The notes below the pieces were generated by a model, which worked only from the letters and a program-made list of their open reading frames with translations, was not told the origin of the DNA and made no database searches. From the NCBI GenBank assembly GCA_963731625.1, contig CAVSWH010000015.1:1-64000 (forward strand): a DNA stretch of 64,000 nt, in the 5' to 3' direction. This DNA comes from PALSA-555 sp963731625 (GTDB lineage Bacteria > Actinomycetota > Acidimicrobiia > IMCC26256 > PALSA-555). Both the position numbers and the translations under genes were made by a program. Below are positions 61,090 through 64,000 of this stretch, in pieces. Within the stretch, counting starts at the first letter, position 1. Each line of letters begins with the position of its first letter.

Positions 61090-61440
61090 TCCTGGCGTCA
61101 TGACGGCGCCGAGGGCGGAGAAGATCACCGGCGCCGGGCGGGTCGGGCGCGGTCGGGGGGTTCGCGATATCGGAGTTGATCAACACGACGATCGTGATGT
61201 CGCCGGCGGGGTAGTCGGCGAGCTGGGCGTTGAATCCGGGGATCTCGCGGTCGTGGACGAGCCAGCCGTTGTCGTGGCCGATCGCGGACGCGTACTCCTT
61301 GTTGCCCGTCGTCGACGCGGGGTTCCCCTGGAGCCGCGCGCGCTGGGCGGCGGTGGTCAGCGTGGCCCCGGTGCCGACGGCCCGCGCCCAGGTGAGCATG
61401 TCGTTCGTCTCCCAACCCCGCCCACTTGCGGGCGCGGCAC
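61090..61440 (-). pseudogene. C-terminal remnant of a paralogous serine hydrolase
   Basis: A decayed end of a second beta-lactamase-fold gene. The frame reads TNDMLTWARAVGTGATLTTA, then GNPASTTGNKEYASAIGHDN followed by GWLVHDREIPGFNAQLADY and ITIVVLINSDIA, the standard C-terminal part of actinobacterial D-Ala-D-Ala-carboxypeptidase-like hydrolases, including the HxxxIPGF block. The N-terminal two thirds, with the SxxK motif, are missing. A frameshift near 61135 moves the last residues (IFSALGAVMTPG) to another frame. It may be the relic of a tandem duplication of the neighbouring gene. Confidence 0.7.
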
Positions 61441-61577
61441 GCTAGCGCAGGATTTCACGAACAGCACCCATGCGTACGCGGGCGTCCCGACGAAGAAACC
61501 CCCGGCGGCGGCCGACCATCAGCACACGCGGGCTCGCGCGCGACGAGTCTGGTTCCCGCATACGCGACGATGAGCGG

Positions 61578-62336
61578 TCAGGCGCTCGCCGCGTCGCGGG
61601 GCGTCCTCGTCGTCTTCTCCCAGACGGAGACGTGCGTGCGGCTCTCGCTCGTGAAGGGCTGGCGACGCCAGCCGCCCCATCGTTCCCGCAGCGTCAGGCC
61701 GGCGAGGCGGGCCATGAGGTCGAGCTCGGCCGGCCAGGCGTAGCGGTGCAGCGAGGAGAGCGTCTCGACCTGGCCGTCGATCAACCAGGCGTGGTGTGAG
61801 TACGCAAGCTGGGTCGCGACGTGGTACTCCTCGTAGCCGAGGTGCGTCGGCGTGCGCGTGAAGACGTGGAAGGTCTCACCCGGCGGGAGTCGCTGCAGCG
61901 CCGGGATGTAGAGCTCGATCACGAAGCAGCCGCCTGGCTCGAGGTGGTCCGCGACGGTGCGGAAGCACGCCACCTGCTCGTCTTGGGTCGTGAGGTTGCT
62001 GATCGTGTTCGCGACGAGGTAAGCGAGGCGGAACGTCCGGTCGAGGCGTGCCGTGGCGAAGTCGCCGACGGTCACGCCGATGTCGTCGGCGTCGGGCTTG
62101 GCTCGCAGCTCGGCGACCATCGCCGGCGACAGCTCGATGCCGTGGACGGCGACGCCACGGGCGCGCAGCGGCCGGGCGATGCGGCCGGTCCCGATGCCGA
62201 GCTCGAGCGCGTCGCCGACACCGGCGAGGTCAGCGAGGAAGTCGACGACGGGGTCGACGACCGCAGGCTCGAGCAGCTCGGGCCAGAGCCGGTCGTAGCG
62301 CGTCGCGATCCGCTCGTCGAAGTGGGTCTCGGCCAC
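61578..62336 (-). CDS. Class I SAM-dependent methyltransferase
   Basis: A 251-residue methyltransferase. After an N-terminal helix (TRYDRLWPELLEPAVVDPVV), the SAM-binding motif I is ALELGIGTGRIARPL, motif II acid is in VHGIELSPAMV and motif III region is FRLAYLVANTISNLTTQDEQ. The C-terminal half (HVATQLAYSHHAWLIDG, LHRYAWPAELDLMARLAGL) is typical of small-molecule methyltransferases of the Methyltransf_25 type. Substrate unknown. GTG is used as start, since upstream residues do not resemble the family; a -10-like CACAGT lies 6 nt before it. Confidence 0.88.
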   Translation of the reverse strand: MAETHFDERIATRYDRLWPELLEPAVVDPVVDFLADLAGVGDALELGIGTGRIARPLRARGVAVHGIELSPAMVAELRAKPDADDIGVTVGDFATARLDRTFRLAYLVANTISNLTTQDEQVACFRTVADHLEPGGCFVIELYIPALQRLPPGETFHVFTRTPTHLGYEEYHVATQLAYSHHAWLIDGQVETLSSLHRYAWPAELDLMARLAGLTLRERWGGWRRQPFTSESRTHVSVWEKTTRTPRDAASA

Positions 62337-62470
62337 GCGCGCACTGTGCCAGTCGTAGGGCGCGACGCACCATCGAAAATTGGGCCGAATTTGGGCTCCT
62401 CCGGCCACGCGTCGGTTGAGTCCCGGCCGCCGGTCCTGCATCCTGGCGCCGCGACACGCGAGGAGGTCAC

Positions 62471-62787
62471 GTGGCCAACGCAATCGAGGCCGCCGGGCTC
62501 GGCAAGCGGTACGGGCGGCGGTGGGCGCTGCAGGACTGCACGCTCAGCGTCCCGTCGGGCCGCGTCGTCGGGCTCGTCGGGGCCAACGCCGCCGGCTCGC
62601 AGAGTTCGACTTCTCTCAGAGCTCGCTGCAGGGCTGCGCCCAGCGGCTCCACCTCCACACCGTCCTCACGGTCCAACCGGGCCGCCGCTACTGGACCTTC
62701 CAGGGCTGGGAGACCGCGATCTTCGGGGCGCTTGCTCTCGTGCTCGTCGCGTTCAGCCTCTTCTGGACGCGGCGGCGCATCACCTGA
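62471..62787 (+). pseudogene. ABC transporter remnant: ATPase N terminus fused to permease C terminus
   Basis: The frame starts MANAIEAAGLGKRYGRRWAL and reaches VGLVGANAAG, the beginning of a Walker A motif, then turns into unrelated residues. In the next frame, CAQRLHLHTVLTVQPGRRYW and TAIFGALALVLVAFSLFWTRRRI with a stop codon is the last membrane helix of an ABC-2-type permease. The simplest explanation is an internal deletion that removed the rest of the ATPase gene and most of the adjacent permease gene. The lost transporter was of the drug-exporter class. GAGGAGGT precedes the start, so the 5' signals are still intact. Confidence 0.7.
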
Positions 62788-62793
62788 GGACCT

Positions 62794-63183
62794 CTACGCG
62801 TTCCCGGCGACGCGGTGGGCGATCTGGAACACGTTGCCGAAGGGGTCCTGCACCATCGCCCGCCGATCGCCGTAGGGGGTGTCGCGGGGGTCCTCGAGGC
62901 TCACCGCGCCGGCTCGGAGGGCTCGCTCGTACACGCGGTCGGCGTCGTCCACGTAGACGTAGAGGAACGCGGGGAACCGCGCCCGCGGCCCCGCCGGGCT
63001 GACCATGACGAGCCAGTCACCGATGCGGATCTCCGCCGGTCGGCCGGGGTGCACCTCGCCCGTGCCGTCGAAGACCGCCCGGAGGAAGGCGACGGCGTCC
63101 TCGACGTCGCGCACGACCATGCGGGGCGTCACGGAGCGATAGCCGCCGGGCGGCTCGCTGGCCGGCACGCCCGAGTCCGGCAT
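62794..63183 (-). CDS. VOC-family protein (glyoxalase/PhnB-like)
   Basis: A 129-residue single-domain vicinal-oxygen-chelate protein. The layout SVTPRMVVRDVEDAVAFLRA, then GDWLVMVSP, FLYVYVDDADRVYERALRAG and GDRRAMVQDPFGNVFQIAHR follows the PhnB/glyoxalase-like pattern; the ending 'DPFGN.w.ia' is a hallmark. Metal ligands are less evident than in true glyoxalase I. A GTG one codon upstream of the ATG is an equally possible start. Function not assignable. Confidence 0.85.
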   Translation of the reverse strand: MPDSGVPASEPPGGYRSVTPRMVVRDVEDAVAFLRAVFDGTGEVHPGRPAEIRIGDWLVMVSPAGPRARFPAFLYVYVDDADRVYERALRAGAVSLEDPRDTPYGDRRAMVQDPFGNVFQIAHRVAGNA

Positions 63184-63267
63184 CACGACCCCGGTGTCGC
63201 CTCGGACGGCTCGGTCGAGCTCGTCGCCGCGTCCGCCACGGTGCGGGCCGCGCCGCGGCCCGCCGCC

Positions 63268-63600
63268 TCAGGCGGTCTTCGGTACGTAGGCGCCGCGTCC
63301 CATCGCGACGCTCGTCGCCTCGTCGATGGTGTCGTCGACGTCGCCGACGACCTCGGTGATCCACGGGACGCGGTCCGTGAGGATCCGCTTGACGCCGACC
63401 TCGAGCGTCGCGGTGCTGATCGCGCACGAGCTGCACGCGCCCTGCAGCGTGACGTGCACGACGCCGGTCTCCGGGTCCGCGCTCACGACCTGCAGGTCCC
63501 CGCCGTCCTGCTGGACGGCCGGGCGCATGAGCGCCATGACGTCCTCGAGCTCGGCGAGTCGGGCCGATCGCTCCTGCTCCGACAGCGTGGGACCTGGCAT
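63268..63600 (-). CDS. NifU-like Fe-S cluster scaffold domain protein
   Basis: A 110-residue NifU C-terminal-domain protein. ELEDVMALMRPAVQQDGGDL is the conserved helix, and VHVTLQGACSSCAISTATLE holds the CxxC (Cys56, Cys59) that assembles a cluster between two subunits. VGVKRILTDRVPWITEVVGDV follows as in the family. It probably passes Fe-S clusters to apoproteins. The ATG is chosen because family members begin shortly before this helix; CACACT lies 6 nt upstream as a weak -10 candidate. No other suf/isc gene is adjacent. Confidence 0.92.
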   Translation of the reverse strand: MPGPTLSEQERSARLAELEDVMALMRPAVQQDGGDLQVVSADPETGVVHVTLQGACSSCAISTATLEVGVKRILTDRVPWITEVVGDVDDTIDEATSVAMGRGAYVPKTA

Positions 63601-63916
63601 GGGTCCAGTGTGCCACCAGATTCGCGGATCGCCGCGAGGGCGGCGGCCCACGGGGAGCGGCACCGTCGTGTTCTCGCTCATGAACGCCGCGGCGGGCCCC
63701 GCCTTCACGGGCTGAATCCGCCCCACGGCGGTCGCCTCGGGCGCGGGATGGCGCATGCCGGGGCCTACAATGGCTGTTCACCCGCGTCGAGGGCGCAGAA
63801 TCGACGACCGGCTGGGCGCCATGCCTGGCTGATCGTCGAGCGGCGGGCGCCGAATCGGCGACCGGACCCCGGTGGTGCAGCGAGCCCACACGAGCGCGCG
63901 GGTCGGAGGAGCAACC

Positions 63917-64000
63917 ATGGCAACGCGGCGGGTCACGTTCGAGAAGCAGCAGCGAGAGCGGGCCAAGAAGGAGAAGGCCGCGCTCAAGCGTGAGCGGCGA
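63917..64000 (+). CDS. Small highly basic protein, cut by the window end
   Basis: The first 28 codons of a protein rich in Lys, Arg, Glu and Gln (MATRRVTFEKQQRERAKKEK followed by more of the same), which would form a charged helix. The ATG is preceded by GGAGGA at good spacing. Short proteins of this composition are common and unassigned; they may bind nucleic acid. The end of the gene lies beyond the window, so total length is unknown. Confidence 0.65.
   Translation, partial: MATRRVTFEKQQRERAKKEKAALKRERR

Overview
The window is high-GC, gene-dense DNA from an actinobacterium. A WhiB regulator, a DUF3263 protein, a GlpR/SepX-like divisome protein, a split DipZ-type redox pair, an IlvG-type ThDP enzyme and GpgS glucosylglycerate synthesis all point to Actinomycetota. 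The mixture would suit Acidimicrobiia, but that class assignment is inference and cannot be proven from this stretch alone. Many genes appear to be leaderless: a TANNNT hexamer lies only 6-9 nt before the start codon, with no Shine-Dalgarno sequence. Many neighbours overlap by 4 nt (ATGA or GTGA).

Layout. 1-5.5 kb: end of a tRNA-Thr, a PH-like protein, then amt-glnK-glnD for ammonium uptake and nitrogen signalling. 5.7-11.3 kb: a membrane protein, a decayed Fn3-like fragment, a GAF-GGDEF diguanylate cyclase, a CcdA/thioredoxin pair, a DUF3263 protein and a LytR_C protein. 11.3-16.7 kb: a compatible-solute cluster (otsB, otsA, treT, glycerate kinase, gpgS). 16.7-18.4 kb: a SAM-I riboswitch heading a threonine-synthase-like PLP enzyme that overlaps a MoaD/ThiS-type sulfur carrier. 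18.4-21 kb: a DtxR-type metal regulator divergent from groEL, with two CIRCE operators between them. 21-25 kb: hemQ, unknown proteins, a secreted protein, a Nudix protein and a frameshifted pyrE. 25-34.7 kb: an acyl-CoA dehydrogenase, lipoprotein, secreted protein, wax ester synthase/DGAT, amidase, GNAT, metallo-beta-lactamase and M20 peptidase. 34.7-44.3 kb: SRPBCC, PAC2, a class III CoA transferase, an ABC exporter, an APH-type kinase, WhiB and LysR facing each other, VOC, PAP2 and a flippase-like protein. 44.4-51.5 kb: a hydrolase with an IlvG-like enzyme, TldD/TldE, and a HAD/FmdB pair behind a third CIRCE-like element. 51.6-57.9 kb: plsY, galU, moeA (a possible Glp), moaA, moaC, a GlpR/SepX-like protein and a translin-family protein. 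57.9-64 kb: tRNA-Ala followed by a P450 segment bounded by a 17-bp copy of the tRNA 3' end, a serine-hydrolase homologue without catalytic residues, several gene remnants, a methyltransferase, a NifU-like protein and the start of a small basic protein.

Frameshifts. At least five otherwise normal genes (pyrE, acyl-CoA dehydrogenase, amidase, IlvG-like enzyme, P450) are broken by one- or two-base indels, often in G or GC runs. GpgS runs about 150 codons beyond its usual end for what may be the same reason. This could be real decay, but residual assembly error is at least as likely, and those genes should be judged with that in mind.

The most interesting items are the SAM-riboswitch/PLP-enzyme/sulfur-carrier unit, the small element bounded by repeats at tRNA-Ala, the third CIRCE site ahead of fmdB, the bacterial translin homologue, the serine-hydrolase pseudoenzyme and the leaderless promoter signature.
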